DNA of 64,000 nt. Origin: Dechloromonas hortensis (GTDB taxonomy: Bacteria; Pseudomonadota; Gammaproteobacteria; Burkholderiales; Rhodocyclaceae). Where the stretch lies: the NCBI RefSeq assembly GCF_009469765.1, contig NZ_SSSQ01000010.1:1-64000 (forward strand), given 5' to 3'. Numbering within the stretch: the first letter of the stretch is position 1; the number at the start of each line of letters is the position of its first letter. The notes beneath the pieces are model-generated. The model ran no database searches. It worked only from the letters and a program-made list of their open reading frames with translations, and was not told the origin of the DNA. The position numbers and the translations under genes were made by a program. This document shows positions 1-12,316 of the stretch, in pieces.

Positions 1-1456
<1,456 letters not shown>

Positions 1457-1521
1457 GCAAGGGCAGGGCGAAGGGGAATGGGAATGACTTGGCCAAACGA
1501 GTTAAAAGGAGGGGTTGAACT

Positions 1522-2259
1522 ATGAATTACCAATGGAACTGGGGTGTCTTCCTGCAGCCAAGTGCAAGCGGCGACGACACCTACCTGGGCTGGATGTTTG
1601 CCGGCTTCAAGATGACCATCGGACTGTCCTTGAGCGCCTGGGTGATTGCCCTGTTGCTCGGGGCGCTGGTCGGTGTCCTGCGGACCGTACCGAACAAGGT
1701 GCTGGCCGGCTTCGCCACCGCCTATGTCGAAATGTTTCGCAACGTGCCGCTGCTCGTGCAGCTCTTCATCTGGTACTTCGTGCTGCCGGAACTGCTGCCG
1801 ACCAGTATCGGTGACGCCTACAAGCAGACCAATCCGGTGATGCAGCAATTCCTCGCCTCGATGGTCTGCCTGGGGCTGTTTACCAGTGCGCGGGTCGCCG
1901 AGCAGGTGCGGGCCGGCATCAATTCGCTGCCCCGCGGCCAGAAGAATGCCGGCCTGGCGCTCGGCTTCACGCTGCCACAGACCTACCGCTTCGTGATGCT
2001 GCCGATGGCTTTCCGCCTGGTTGTGCCGCCGCTGACTTCCGAGTTCCTCAACATCTTCAAGAACTCCGCCGTCTGCTCCACCATCGGCCTCCTCGAACTG
2101 GCCGCCCAGGGCCGCCAGCTGGTCGATTACACGGCGCAGCCCTTCGAGTCCTTCATTGCCGTGACGCTGTCCTACATCATCATCAACGTCACCGTGATGA
2201 CCCTTATGCACAAGTTCGAGCGGCGCATTTCGGTGCCCGGCTATATCGGAGGCAAATAA
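1522..2259 (+). CDS. gltJ: Glutamate/aspartate ABC transporter permease GltJ
   Basis: A 245-residue inner membrane permease of the polar amino acid (HisMQ) family. Hydrophobic spans are visible from about residue 28 onward. The conserved cytoplasmic EAA-type loop lies near residues 118-150 ([16 protein letters not shown], then NAGLALGF), where it contacts the ATPase. The start at 1522 is preceded by an AAGGAGG box; an ATG seven bases earlier is out of frame. It is followed after one base by the second permease gene, so the two are co-translated and probably form a heterodimeric pore. Confidence 0.92.
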   Translation: MNYQWNWGVFLQPSASGDDTYLGWMFAGFKMTIGLSLSAWVIALLLGALVGVLRTVPNKVLAGFATAYVEMFRNVPLLVQLFIWYFVLPELLPTSIGDAYKQTNPVMQQFLASMVCLGLFTSARVAEQVRAGINSLPRGQKNAGLALGFTLPQTYRFVMLPMAFRLVVPPLTSEFLNIFKNSAVCSTIGLLELAAQGRQLVDYTAQPFESFIAVTLSYIIINVTVMTLMHKFERRISVPGYIGGK

Positions 2260-2260
2260 C

Positions 2261-2941
2261 ATGTACGAATTCGACTGGTCTTCGATTCCCGGCGCCTTGC
2301 CCTTCCTCTGGGACGGCATGAAGGTCACCCTGGTCATCACCTTCCAGGCGGTGCTGATCGGCATCGTCTGGGGCACCCTGCTGGCCATGATGCGACTGTC
2401 GCCGATCAAGGCGCTGTCCTGGTTCGCCGCCGGCTATGTCAACCTGTTCCGCGCCGTGCCGCTGGTCATGGTGCTGCTCTGGTTCTTCCTGATCGTGCCG
2501 GAGTTTGTCGGGCAACTGTTCAACATTCCACGCGGGACGGACATGCGTCTGTCTTCGGCCATGGCCGGTTTTGCGCTGTTCGAATCAGCCTACTACTCGG
2601 AAATCATCCGCGCCGGCATCCAGAGCGTGCCGAAGGGGCAGATTTCTGCGGCATCGGCACTGGGCATGAACTACGGCCAGGCCATGCGCCTCGTCGTGCT
2701 GCCGCAGGCCTTCCGCAACATGGTGCCGCTGCTGCTGACGCAAGGGATCATCCTGTTCCAGGATACCTCGCTGGTCTACGTCTCGGCGCTCGCCGACTTC
2801 TTCGGTGCCGCCTACAAGGTCGGCGACCGCGACGGTCGACTGGTTGAAATGCTGCTTTTTGCCGGCGTCGTCTATTTCGTCATCTGCTTCTCCGCCTCGC
2901 AACTGGTGAAGCGCCTCCAGAAAAAATATTCCACGGCCTGA
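2261..2941 (+). CDS. gltK: Glutamate/aspartate ABC transporter permease GltK
   Basis: A 226-residue HisM-type permease, partner of the preceding gene. The EAA loop is visible as [15 protein letters not shown] with ASALGM after it (about residues 113-138). Several hydrophobic spans flank it, and the basic C-terminal tail (KRLQKKY) is typical. It begins one base after gltJ and ends 24 bases before gltL, whose own Shine-Dalgarno box (AAGGAG) lies in that gap. GltJ and GltK normally form the transmembrane channel with two GltL subunits. Confidence 0.92.
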   Translation: MYEFDWSSIPGALPFLWDGMKVTLVITFQAVLIGIVWGTLLAMMRLSPIKALSWFAAGYVNLFRAVPLVMVLLWFFLIVPEFVGQLFNIPRGTDMRLSSAMAGFALFESAYYSEIIRAGIQSVPKGQISAASALGMNYGQAMRLVVLPQAFRNMVPLLLTQGIILFQDTSLVYVSALADFFGAAYKVGDRDGRLVEMLLFAGVVYFVICFSASQLVKRLQKKYSTA

Positions 2942-2965
2942 GCGCCAGTCTCAAGGAGAAATTCC

Positions 2966-3694
2966 ATGATCAAGATTGCAAACGTCAGCAAACATTACGG
3001 CAGCTTCCAGGTTCTCACCGATTGCAGTACCAGCGTCAGCAAAGGTGAAGTGATCGTCGTCTGCGGCCCGTCCGGTTCCGGCAAGTCGACGCTGATCAAG
3101 TGCGTCAATGGCCTGGAGCCTTTCCAGTCCGGCGAAATCACCGTCGATGGCACCTCGGTTGGCGATCCGAAGACCAACCTCTCCAAGCTGCGCGCCCGCG
3201 TCGGCATGGTCTTCCAGAACTTCGAACTGTTCCCGCACATGAGCATTACCGAAAACCTGGCCATCGCCCAGGTCAAGGTGCTCGGCCGCAAGCAGGACGA
3301 GGCCATCGACAAAGGCCTCAAGCTGCTCGATCGCGTCGGTCTCAAGGCCCAGGCCCACAAGTTCCCTGGCCAGCTATCCGGCGGCCAGCAGCAACGCGTC
3401 GCGATCGCCCGGGCGCTGGCCATGGACCCGATCTGCATGCTGTTCGACGAGCCAACTTCGGCGCTCGACCCGGAAATGGTCAATGAAGTACTCGACGTGA
3501 TGACCGAGCTGGCCAAGGAAGGCATGACCATGATGTGCGTGACGCACGAAATGGGTTTCGCCAAGCGCGTCGCCAATCGCGTCATCTTCATGGACCAGGG
3601 CCGCATCGTCGAAGACGACAGCAAGGAAGAGTTCTTCGCCAACCCGCGTTCGGAACGGGCGCAGCAGTTCCTGGCCAAGATCCTGCACCACTGA
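2966..3694 (+). CDS. gltL: Glutamate/aspartate ABC transporter ATP-binding protein GltL
   Basis: A 242-residue ATPase of the polar amino acid ABC family. Walker A is GPSGSGKS at residues 34-41, the Q-loop is MVFQNFELF, the signature is LSGGQQQR, Walker B is CMLFDEP followed by TSALDPE, and the switch His sits in CVTHEMGFA. Length and motifs match GlnQ/GltL. It powers uptake of the substrate delivered by the gltI product. The gene ends 28 bases before the glutamate dehydrogenase gene, so import and oxidative deamination of glutamate may be co-expressed. Confidence 0.95.
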   Translation: MIKIANVSKHYGSFQVLTDCSTSVSKGEVIVVCGPSGSGKSTLIKCVNGLEPFQSGEITVDGTSVGDPKTNLSKLRARVGMVFQNFELFPHMSITENLAIAQVKVLGRKQDEAIDKGLKLLDRVGLKAQAHKFPGQLSGGQQQRVAIARALAMDPICMLFDEPTSALDPEMVNEVLDVMTELAKEGMTMMCVTHEMGFAKRVANRVIFMDQGRIVEDDSKEEFFANPRSERAQQFLAKILHH

Positions 3695-3722
3695 TAACGA
3701 CTAGAGCAGACGAGGAGACACC

Positions 3723-5036
<1,314 letters not shown>

Positions 5037-5042
5037 TCGGAA

Positions 5043-5161
5043 GCCAGGATCGACCCGGCTTGCCCGTGCTCGATCCTGGCCGCAGCGCCTGCGGGCGCTG
5101 CCGATTGCCCCCGGCGCCAGCCTGAGCGGGGCAATGCCCGGTTTTGCCGAGGGCAAACCGG
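5043..5161. repeat. Cluster of four adjacent inverted repeats between gdhA and the chemoreceptor gene
   Basis: Four stem-loops sit back to back. They are 5043-5053 with 5070-5080 (11 bp, perfect), 5082-5089 with 5094-5101 (8 bp), 5104-5111 with 5128-5135 (8 bp), and 5138-5148 with 5152-5161 (one bulged T). None has a T-run. The cluster fills nearly the whole gap. It may act as a transcript-end stabiliser or a REP-like element, or as a barrier between the glt/gdh transcript and the chemoreceptor. Confidence 0.6.
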
Positions 5162-5188
5162 CCTCATGAACACTTGGAGTTTTTCCCT

Positions 5189-6829
5189 ATGAAAGCGCTA
5201 TTCCGTCTCGGCATCGGCCAGCAACTGGCGATGGCGTTTGCCGTCATTGTCGGCCTGTTCGTCATCGTCGCCGGCTGGACAACCTTCAGCCTGAACCGGG
5301 TCGAGGCAGCGGCCGAGCGCATCGCCAATGTCTCGCTCGCCAAGGACGGGCAGATCGCCGAACTGGCCTATGCCAATGCCGGCATGCGCGAAAGCGTCCG
5401 CAACAACATCATCTTCACCGATGGCGAAGTGATGAAGACCGAAGCCGAACGCTACGAGCGGGAAAAGACACGCTTCTTCGCCGCCCTAGGCGCCCTCGAA
5501 AAGCTGGCGGTCGACCATGCTGCGGACGGCGAAAGCGAGCTGCTGCAACGCATCCGAGAGCAGGCGACGGTGGCCTTCGTGGCCCAGGACAAGGCGATGG
5601 GCGAGGCCATGCAATTCCTCTCCGCCGTCGCCATGGGCATCCTGCAGCAGGAGGCCTTGCCGCGCATGCAGGCGCTCGAAGCGAGTATCGACCAGGCGCG
5701 CCATCTGATGCAGACGCAGAGCCGCGAACGGGCCGCCGACATCGTCGCCGAATCGGCCCGCACCAGCCGCCTGACGCTGCTGCTGGCGGTGGCCGCGGCG
5801 CTGGTCGCAGGCGTTCTCGGCTTCCTGTTGACCGGCGGTGTCCGCCGGCCGCTCGAAGCCGCCGCCCAACTGATGGAAAGCGTCGCTGCCGGCGACCTGA
5901 CGCAGCGCATCGAGCCGAACGGCTGCGCCGAAATCCGCCGCCTGCAGGCGGCGGCGATGAAAACCACGCAGTCGCTGGCCGGCATTCTCGGCGCCATCCG
6001 CCAGGAAGCCGGGCAACTGAAAAACGCCGTCACCGCGCTTTCCGGCTCGGCCGATGAAATGCGCGGCGGTTCGGAAGAGCAGGCAGTGGCCAGCGCCGCG
6101 ATGGCCGAAACCCTGCAGACCATGTCGACCTGCATCAGCCATATCGCGACCCTGGGCCAGGAGGCGCAAAGCCTGTCCGGCAAGGCCGGGCAACAGGCGG
6201 CCGGCGGCTGCCAGACGATCCAGACCATGGTCGATGAAATTCGCCAGATCGCCGGCCTGGTCACCGATTCGGCCGATACGGCGAGCACGCTGGGACGCGA
6301 GTCGGAACGTATTTCGGCGATTACCGCGGTGATCCACGACCTGGCCGACCAGACCAACCTGCTGGCGCTCAATGCCGCCATCGAAGCGGCGCGGGCCGGC
6401 GACAGCGGCCGCGGTTTCGCCGTGGTCGCCGACGAGGTCAGGAAGCTGGCCGAAAAGACCACCACCTCGGCCAGCCAGATCGCCGCCATGGTCAGCGCCA
6501 TCCAGAGCGGGGCGCGCTCGATGGCCGAGCACATGCAGCGTTCGGTCAGCCGCGTCGACGAAGGGCTGCGCATGGCCTGCGCCGCCGGCGAGTCGATGAG
6601 CGCCATCGAAAACAGCAACCGCCATGTCGCCCGCGTCATTGACGAAGTGTCGTCCAGCCTGCGCCAGCAGTCGTCCGGCGGCGAGGATGTCGCCGCCCGC
6701 GTCGAGCGTATCGTCCAGATGATCCACGAAAACAACCGGGCCACCGCCAGCATGGCGACCACGGCACGCCAGCTGGACGGTCTGGCGACCAGTCTCGAAT
6801 CGGGCATCGCCCGTTTCCGGACGGCTTGA
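5189..6829 (+). CDS. Methyl-accepting chemotaxis protein
   Basis: A 546-residue transmembrane chemoreceptor. TM1 lies near residues 11-32. A four-helix-type periplasmic region (about 33-190) precedes TM2 near 193-217, then comes a HAMP domain. The long cytoplasmic coiled coil has the conserved signalling tip ([32 protein letters not shown]). No C-terminal CheR-docking pentapeptide is seen. I chose the ATG at 5189, with TTGGAG upstream, over an in-frame start 45 bases earlier that falls in the hairpin cluster. The ligand is unknown. Its position after a Glu/Asp uptake and glutamate catabolism block makes an amino or organic acid plausible. Confidence 0.92.
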   Translation: MKALFRLGIGQQLAMAFAVIVGLFVIVAGWTTFSLNRVEAAAERIANVSLAKDGQIAELAYANAGMRESVRNNIIFTDGEVMKTEAERYEREKTRFFAALGALEKLAVDHAADGESELLQRIREQATVAFVAQDKAMGEAMQFLSAVAMGILQQEALPRMQALEASIDQARHLMQTQSRERAADIVAESARTSRLTLLLAVAAALVAGVLGFLLTGGVRRPLEAAAQLMESVAAGDLTQRIEPNGCAEIRRLQAAAMKTTQSLAGILGAIRQEAGQLKNAVTALSGSADEMRGGSEEQAVASAAMAETLQTMSTCISHIATLGQEAQSLSGKAGQQAAGGCQTIQTMVDEIRQIAGLVTDSADTASTLGRESERISAITAVIHDLADQTNLLALNAAIEAARAGDSGRGFAVVADEVRKLAEKTTTSASQIAAMVSAIQSGARSMAEHMQRSVSRVDEGLRMACAAGESMSAIENSNRHVARVIDEVSSSLRQQSSGGEDVAARVERIVQMIHENNRATASMATTARQLDGLATSLESGIARFRTA

Positions 6830-6839
6830 GCGGGAGACG

Positions 6840-7487
6840 ATGATGGATGAAAGTTTCAACCGGCTGCTGGTCAGCTTTTTTCTCGGCGGCCTGATCAGTC
6901 TGGCGACGATCACCAACCCGCTGTCGAAGATTCCGGTCTTCCTGACCCTGGCCGCCGATCTCGAGGCCGGCACCGCGTCGCAGGAAGCGCGGCGGGCGTG
7001 TTTTTACGGTTTTCTGCTGTTGACCGGCGGACTGTTCGCCGGCGTATTCATTCTCGAAGCCTTCGGCATTTCCTTCGGTGCACTGCGTATCGCCGGCGGC
7101 CTGACCGTGGCGCTGATCGGCTACCGCATGCTGTTCGGCACCACCGATACCGCGCTGGTCGGCGGCAGCGGCAGTTTCGCCTTCTTTCCGCTGGCCATGC
7201 CGGGCATCGCCGGGCCGGGGGCGCTGGCGACGGTAATCGGCATTTCCTCGGAAATCGCCGAACTGGCCGGCGGCATGCGTCGCCTGCTGGCCTATGTCGC
7301 GACCGTGGCGGCGATCGCCGCGACCTGCCTGATCATCTGGCTGGTGCTGCGTTCGGCGCGCTGGGTGTCGCGCCGGCTGGGCAGCGAGGGGATCAACGTC
7401 GTCGCCCGGCTGACCGGTTTCCTGCTCATTTGTATCGGTGTCCAGTTCGTCGGCTCGGGCATTCGCAGCTTCATGGCCGGTGCCTGA
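6840..7487 (+). CDS. MarC family integral membrane protein
   Basis: A 215-residue polytopic protein with about six hydrophobic segments. The N-terminal TITNPLSKIPVFL stretch and the central AMPGIAGPGALATVI motif are typical of the MarC/UPF0056 family. The molecular role of the family is unsettled; early links to antibiotic resistance were not upheld. The gene starts 10 bases after the chemoreceptor stop with GGAG upstream. A second in-frame ATG lies at 6843. Confidence 0.85.
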   Translation: MMDESFNRLLVSFFLGGLISLATITNPLSKIPVFLTLAADLEAGTASQEARRACFYGFLLLTGGLFAGVFILEAFGISFGALRIAGGLTVALIGYRMLFGTTDTALVGGSGSFAFFPLAMPGIAGPGALATVIGISSEIAELAGGMRRLLAYVATVAAIAATCLIIWLVLRSARWVSRRLGSEGINVVARLTGFLLICIGVQFVGSGIRSFMAGA

Positions 7488-7575
7488 GCACCGGGATCGG
7501 CGATGCCTGCGGTCGACGGTCCAAGCGGGGCAATTTTCGGCCGTACAATAGGCCCTTCCTGTCGCCGTCCCGCTC

Positions 7576-9510
7576 ATGCCTGAATCCCACACCAGCCCTC
7601 CGGTCAGCCTGCCCAAACCGCACCGCGCCCTCGGCGTGGCGATCCTGCTGGCCCTCTTTCTGCTGGCCGGCCTGCTGACTTTCAAGATTTCCGAAAAGCA
7701 GGGCTTCAACCAGTTGCGCGACGAGGCCAGTCACCAACTCGACATCCTCGCCGCCGCCATCGACAGCGAAGTGACGCGGCACGCCTCGATCCCCAGCGCC
7801 GTCGAGCTGAGTCCCGATGTCCGCGCCCTGCTGCGGGCGGCGCCGGAAGGGCAGGACGTGCTGCAGGTGGCGGCCAACCATTTCCTGCAAAAACTCAATG
7901 ACCATCTCGGCGGGCCAGCCATCTTCGTGCTTGACACCCGGGGGCGGGTGGTCGCTTCCAGCGACTGGATCTTCTCCGACAACCTGCTCGGTGCCGACCT
8001 CTCCTACATGCCGTTTTTTCGCGGCGCCGTCAGCGGCACGCCGGAACGCCATTACGCGGTCGATGCGGTGCGCCACGAACCGGGCTACTTCTTTGCGCTG
8101 CCGATCCGCGACGAAACGCAGGACTGGAAGGTGATCGGCGTCGCCGTCGTCAAGTCCGGCATCCGCGAGCTGGAACGGCGCTGGCTGGGGCAGGAGGCGC
8201 CGGCCCTGATCGTCGATAACAACGGCATCGTGCTGCTCGCCTCGCCGCCCGAGTGGCGCTATGCCACCTTGCAACCGCAAACGCCGGAAACCCTGGCCCG
8301 GATCAGCCGCGAGCAGTTCGCCGGGCAGCGGGTCGGCGCCGAATCGCTGGATATTTCGGTGGACGAGGCGCAGGAAGGCGCCGTCGTCCGCCTCGCCCGG
8401 CAGTCGCCGGCGGGTACCGCGCTGAGCGCGCTGCAGGGCAAGAAAACCTACCTGGCGCTGAGCCGTCATCTGCCGGGCACCGCCTGGCGAATCATCGTCT
8501 TCTCCGACCTGCGTTCGGTCGCCGTCCAGGCTTCGACCCACGCCGCGCTGGCGACGGCGGCGGTCGGCTGCCTGCTGCTGTGGGCGCTCTACCTCGGCCA
8601 GCGGCGCCGGGTAGCGCGCGGCCGGCGCGAGGCGCAGGCGATGCTGGAAAAAGCCAATCAGGAACTCGAACGCAATGTCGCGGCACGCACCGTCGATCTG
8701 TCGAATGCCGTCGAGCGCCTGCAGCGCGAAGTGGTCGACCGGCAGCGGGCCGAACAGACGCTGCGCGCCGCCCAGGACGAACTGGTCCAGGCCGGCAAGC
8801 TGGCCGTGCTCGGCCAGATGGCGACCGGCATCACGCACGAGTTGAGCCAGCCGCTCGGCGCCATCCGGACGCTGTCGGCCAATGCGGTCGAGTTCATGCA
8901 TCGTGGCGATCTGGCCACCGCCGAGAAGAATCTCGGCATCGTCGGCCAATTGTCGGAGCAGATGGGCGGCATCATCAAGCCGCTCAAGACTTTTGCTCGC
9001 AAGTCGCCGGCCGTGCCGGCGGCGGTCGATGTGGCGCAGGCGGTCGATGCGGCGCTCTTCCTGTTCGACCAACGCCTGCGCAAGCAGGGGGTTACGGTCG
9101 ACCGGCAGATCGCGCCGAATTCCTGGATCGCCTGGTGCGACCAGAACCGCCTGCAGCAGGTGCTGGTCAATCTGATCGGCAATGCCATCGACGCCATGGC
9201 CGACGAGCCGGAACGGCGGCTCAGCTTTTCGGTCGACCGGGCCAGCTCCGGCCAACTGGCGCTGGCGGTCAGCGACAGCGGCGTCGGTTTCTCCGAAAAG
9301 GCGCTGGAACACCTGTTCGAGCCCTTTTTTACGACCAAGCAGCCGGGCGAAGGCCTCGGCCTCGGGCTGGCCATTTCGCGCGATATCCTGCGCGATTTCG
9401 GCGGCGATCTGCTGGCCGGCCCGGCGCCGGGCGGCGGGGCGCGCTTCGTCGTGCTGCTGCCGCCGGTCAGCGTCGCCCCTACTTTCTCCCCTGAGCCGAG
9501 TTCGCCATGA
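7576..9510 (+). CDS. DctB-type sensor histidine kinase (first copy)
   Basis: A 644-residue membrane kinase. TM1 is near residues 16-37, followed by a long periplasmic double-PDC-type sensor region and a second TM near 315-337. A coiled coil and HisKA domain follow with the phospho-acceptor His421 in THELSQPLGAIRTL. The HATPase has an N-box (NLIGNAIDAM) and G-boxes (GEGLGLGLAI). The overall plan is that of DctB, which senses C4-dicarboxylates. It overlaps the downstream sigma-54 regulator by four bases, so the two are a cognate pair. Whether it senses dicarboxylates or a related acid such as glutamate is open. Confidence 0.88.
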   Translation: MPESHTSPPVSLPKPHRALGVAILLALFLLAGLLTFKISEKQGFNQLRDEASHQLDILAAAIDSEVTRHASIPSAVELSPDVRALLRAAPEGQDVLQVAANHFLQKLNDHLGGPAIFVLDTRGRVVASSDWIFSDNLLGADLSYMPFFRGAVSGTPERHYAVDAVRHEPGYFFALPIRDETQDWKVIGVAVVKSGIRELERRWLGQEAPALIVDNNGIVLLASPPEWRYATLQPQTPETLARISREQFAGQRVGAESLDISVDEAQEGAVVRLARQSPAGTALSALQGKKTYLALSRHLPGTAWRIIVFSDLRSVAVQASTHAALATAAVGCLLLWALYLGQRRRVARGRREAQAMLEKANQELERNVAARTVDLSNAVERLQREVVDRQRAEQTLRAAQDELVQAGKLAVLGQMATGITHELSQPLGAIRTLSANAVEFMHRGDLATAEKNLGIVGQLSEQMGGIIKPLKTFARKSPAVPAAVDVAQAVDAALFLFDQRLRKQGVTVDRQIAPNSWIAWCDQNRLQQVLVNLIGNAIDAMADEPERRLSFSVDRASSGQLALAVSDSGVGFSEKALEHLFEPFFTTKQPGEGLGLGLAISRDILRDFGGDLLAGPAPGGGARFVVLLPPVSVAPTFSPEPSSP

Positions 9511-10829
9511 AGCCCACCCTGTCCGTGCTGTTGATCGAAGATGATCCGAATGTCCGCCTCGGTTGCGAACAGGCGATGCAGCTGGCCGGCATCCCGGTCG
9601 AGGCGGTGAGCACCGCCGAAGAGGCGCAACGGCTGCTCAAGGCCGACTACCCGGGCGTCGTCGTCACCGACATGCGGCTGCCCGGCCTGAACGGCATGGG
9701 GCTGCTGCGCTGGGTCAACCAGCTCGACCCCAACCTGCCGGTGATCATCATCACCGGCCACGGCGACGTGACCCTGGCCGTCGAGGCGATGCGCTGCGGC
9801 GCCTACGACTTCATGCAGAAGCCGTTCTCGACCGGCGACCTGGTCGAAGTCGTCCGCCGGGCGCTGGACAAGCGCGAACTGGTCCTCGAAGTCGAAGCCC
9901 TGCGCCGCCGGCTCGACCATCGCGACGATCTGGAGGCCCGGCTGATCGGCCGCTCGCCGCAGATGGCGCGGGTCCGCCAGTTGATCCTCGATGTCGCGAG
10001 TGCTGCGGTGGACGTGCTGATTTTCGGCGAAACCGGCACCGGCAAGGAAATGGTCGCCCGCTGCCTGCACGACCTGTCGGGGGCGCGCCAGGAAAACTAC
10101 GTCGCGCTGAACTGCGGCGGCATGGCCGACAACCTGCTCGACAGCGAACTGTTCGGCCACGAGCCGGGCGCCTTTACCGGGGCGCAGAAACGGCGCATCG
10201 GCAAGATCGAATACGCCAGCGGCGGCACGCTCTTCCTCGACGAGGTCGAGTCGATGCCGATGAACATGCAGATCAAGCTGCTGCGCGTGCTGCAGGAACG
10301 CGTCATCGAACGGCTCGGCTCCAACCAGTTGGTGCCGGTGTCGTGCCGGGTCGTCGCGGCGAGCAAGGAAGACCTCAAACTGCTCTCCGACCAGGGAAAA
10401 TTCCGGGCCGACCTCTATTACCGCCTGAATGTCGTGCGCATCGAACTGCCGCCACTGCGCGAGCGGCGCGAGGACATCCCGGCCCTCTACGACGAATTCC
10501 TGCTGCAGGCTGCCAAGCGCTACAACCGGCCGCCGCCGGCGCTAACCTCGGATTACCTGCGCCGGCTGATGGCGCAGGACTGGCCGGGCAATATCCGCGA
10601 ACTCAGGAATGCCGCCGATTGCCACGCCCTCGGCATCGGCCGCGATGCGGCGACGCCCGGCGTCGGCAACACGCCGCAGTCGCTGACCGAGGCGGTCGAC
10701 AACTACGAGCGGGTGCTGATCGCCAACGAACTGGCCAAGCACGACGGTAACATCGCGCGGACCAGCGAGGCGCTGAAAGTCGCCCGCACCACCTTGCACG
10801 ACAAGCTGAAGAAATACGGTCTGATCTGA
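9507..10829 (+). CDS. DctD-type sigma-54 response regulator (first copy)
   Basis: A 440-residue NtrC-family activator. The receiver domain has Asp55 as likely phosphorylation site (VVVTDMRLPG). The AAA+ domain has Walker A GETGTGKE, the sigma-54 contact loop GAFTGA and Walker B GGTLFLDEVE. A Fis-type helix-turn-helix ends the protein (NIARTSEALKVARTTLHDKL). It would activate sigma-54 promoters when phosphorylated by the preceding kinase, whose gene it overlaps by four bases. A second, similar pair lies just downstream in the opposite orientation. Confidence 0.92.
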   Translation: MKPTLSVLLIEDDPNVRLGCEQAMQLAGIPVEAVSTAEEAQRLLKADYPGVVVTDMRLPGLNGMGLLRWVNQLDPNLPVIIITGHGDVTLAVEAMRCGAYDFMQKPFSTGDLVEVVRRALDKRELVLEVEALRRRLDHRDDLEARLIGRSPQMARVRQLILDVASAAVDVLIFGETGTGKEMVARCLHDLSGARQENYVALNCGGMADNLLDSELFGHEPGAFTGAQKRRIGKIEYASGGTLFLDEVESMPMNMQIKLLRVLQERVIERLGSNQLVPVSCRVVAASKEDLKLLSDQGKFRADLYYRLNVVRIELPPLRERREDIPALYDEFLLQAAKRYNRPPPALTSDYLRRLMAQDWPGNIRELRNAADCHALGIGRDAATPGVGNTPQSLTEAVDNYERVLIANELAKHDGNIARTSEALKVARTTLHDKLKKYGLI

Positions 10830-10872
10830 GGGCCGCCGACCGCTCTAGGTTAGCGCTGAGTTATTCAAATAT

Positions 10873-10939
10873 GTCATTCCCGCGAAGGCGGGAATCCAGA
10901 AAAATCAATGAACTGGATCCCCGCCTGCGCGGGGATGAC
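10873..10939. repeat. Dispersed palindromic repeat, copy 1 (between convergent dctD-type genes)
   Basis: A 67-base element opens with GTCATTCCCGCG and closes with GCGCGGGGATGAC, so its ends are inverted copies. Each end also folds on itself (TTCCCGCG/CGGGAA; CCCCGC/GCGGGG). A related element is at 18031-18108. It lies between the 3' ends of two convergent genes and may also serve as a transcription barrier or terminator. Such CTGGATTCCCGC-type elements are frequent intergenic repeats in proteobacteria. Confidence 0.75.
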
Positions 10940-10975
10940 GAATATTCCAGCGTCTCCCTGGCGCGGGCTGAACGC

Positions 10976-12316
10976 TCAGGAAACGCTGTCGTCGCCCAGC
11001 CCGTACTTGCGAATCTTGTCGTGCAGCGTGGTCTTGGCGACGACCAGCGCTTCGGCGGTGCGGCCCAGGCTGCCGTGGCGGCGCAGCGCATCGGCGATCA
11101 GGGCGCGCTCGAAAGCTTCGACAGTCTCGGCCAGCGGCGTCGGGCCGTCTGCCGCCGGCTGGCCGAAGGGCGGTGAGCCGCTTTCTATGCCGAGCACGCA
11201 GCGGTCGGCGACGTTCCGCAGTTCGCGCACGTTGCCCGGCCAGGCGTAGCCGACCAGTTGGCGGACGCGGCCGGCCGTCGTTTCCGGCACCGGTCGCTGG
11301 TGGCGGGCGGCGGCCTGAAGCAGGAAGTGCTCGAAAAGCAGCGGGATGTCCTCGCGCCGCTCGCGTAGCGGCGGCAGGGCCAGTGTCGCGACGCTCAGCC
11401 GGTAATAAAGATCGTTGCGGAAGCCGCCGCGGCCGGCCAGTTCGAGCAGGTCGGTCTTGGTCGCGGCAATGACGCGGCAGTCGATGTTGAGCAGCGTGTT
11501 GGAGCCGAGCCGTTCCAGCGTGCGCTCTTGCAGCACGCGCAGCAGTTTGATCTGCATGCTCATCGGCATGCTCTCGATTTCGTCGAGAAACAGCGTGCCG
11601 CCGCTGGCATGCTCGATCTTGCCGATCCGCCGCTTGGCGGCGCCGGTGAAAGCGCCCGCTTCATGGCCGAACAGTTCGCTGTCGAGCAGGCTCTCGGCCA
11701 TGCCGCCGCAGTTGATGGCGACGAAATTGGCATCGCGGCGTGCACTGGCTTCGTGCAGGCAGCGGGCGACCAGTTCCTTGCCGGTGCCGGTTTCGCCGTG
11801 AATGAGCACGTCGGCGGCGCTGCCGGCGAGGCCGACCAGCATCTGGCGCAGCTTCTGCATGCCCGGGGCGCGGCCGATCAGCTTGCCTTCGAGCTGGTCG
11901 CGCTGTTCGAGCTGGCGGCGCAGATCGCGCACCTCCAGCACCAGCCGGCGCTTTTCCAGCGCCCGACGGACCACTTCGACCAGGTATTCCGGCGGAAAGG
12001 GCTTCTGGATGAAGTCGTAGGCGCCGTCCTTCATCGCCTGCACCGCCATCGTCACGTCGCCGTGGCCGGTGATCAGCACCACCGGCAGTTCCGGGTCGAC
12101 GGCCAGCGTCTCGCGCAGGAAGGCCATGCCGTCCATTTTCGGCAACCGGATGTCGCTGACGATGATGCCGCGGTAGTCGTGGCCGAGCCGGCGGCGGGCC
12201 TGCTCGGCGCTGCCGACGCATTCGGTGGCGATGCCTTCGAGCTGCAGGGCCTGCTCGCAACCGAGGGCGACGTCCGGGTCGTCCTCGATGATCAGTACTT
12301 TCAGTGCTTCAGTCAT
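10976..12316 (-). CDS. dctD: DctD-type sigma-54 response regulator (second copy)
   Basis: A 446-residue NtrC-family activator, collinear with the first copy. The receiver has Asp55 in IIVSDIRLPK. The AAA+ domain has GETGTGKE, GAFTGA and GGTLFLDEIE. The C-terminal helix-turn-helix is SLGRTAEALVVAKTTLHDKI. It overlaps the end of its kinase gene by eight bases. The nearby dicarboxylate carrier dctA and aspartase aspA lie upstream on the same strand behind a sigma-54 type promoter, making this pair the natural candidate regulator of those genes. That assignment is inferred, because the first copy is also close. Confidence 0.9.
   Translation of the reverse strand: MTEALKVLIIEDDPDVALGCEQALQLEGIATECVGSAEQARRRLGHDYRGIIVSDIRLPKMDGMAFLRETLAVDPELPVVLITGHGDVTMAVQAMKDGAYDFIQKPFPPEYLVEVVRRALEKRRLVLEVRDLRRQLEQRDQLEGKLIGRAPGMQKLRQMLVGLAGSAADVLIHGETGTGKELVARCLHEASARRDANFVAINCGGMAESLLDSELFGHEAGAFTGAAKRRIGKIEHASGGTLFLDEIESMPMSMQIKLLRVLQERTLERLGSNTLLNIDCRVIAATKTDLLELAGRGGFRNDLYYRLSVATLALPPLRERREDIPLLFEHFLLQAAARHQRPVPETTAGRVRQLVGYAWPGNVRELRNVADRCVLGIESGSPPFGQPAADGPTPLAETVEAFERALIADALRRHGSLGRTAEALVVAKTTLHDKIRKYGLGDDSVS

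Noticed and set aside
5452-6973. Leftward frames of about 450-495 codons opposite the chemoreceptor gene
   Set aside because: The forward frame has HAMP and MCP signatures; the reverse frames are Arg/Ser/Ala-rich shadows.
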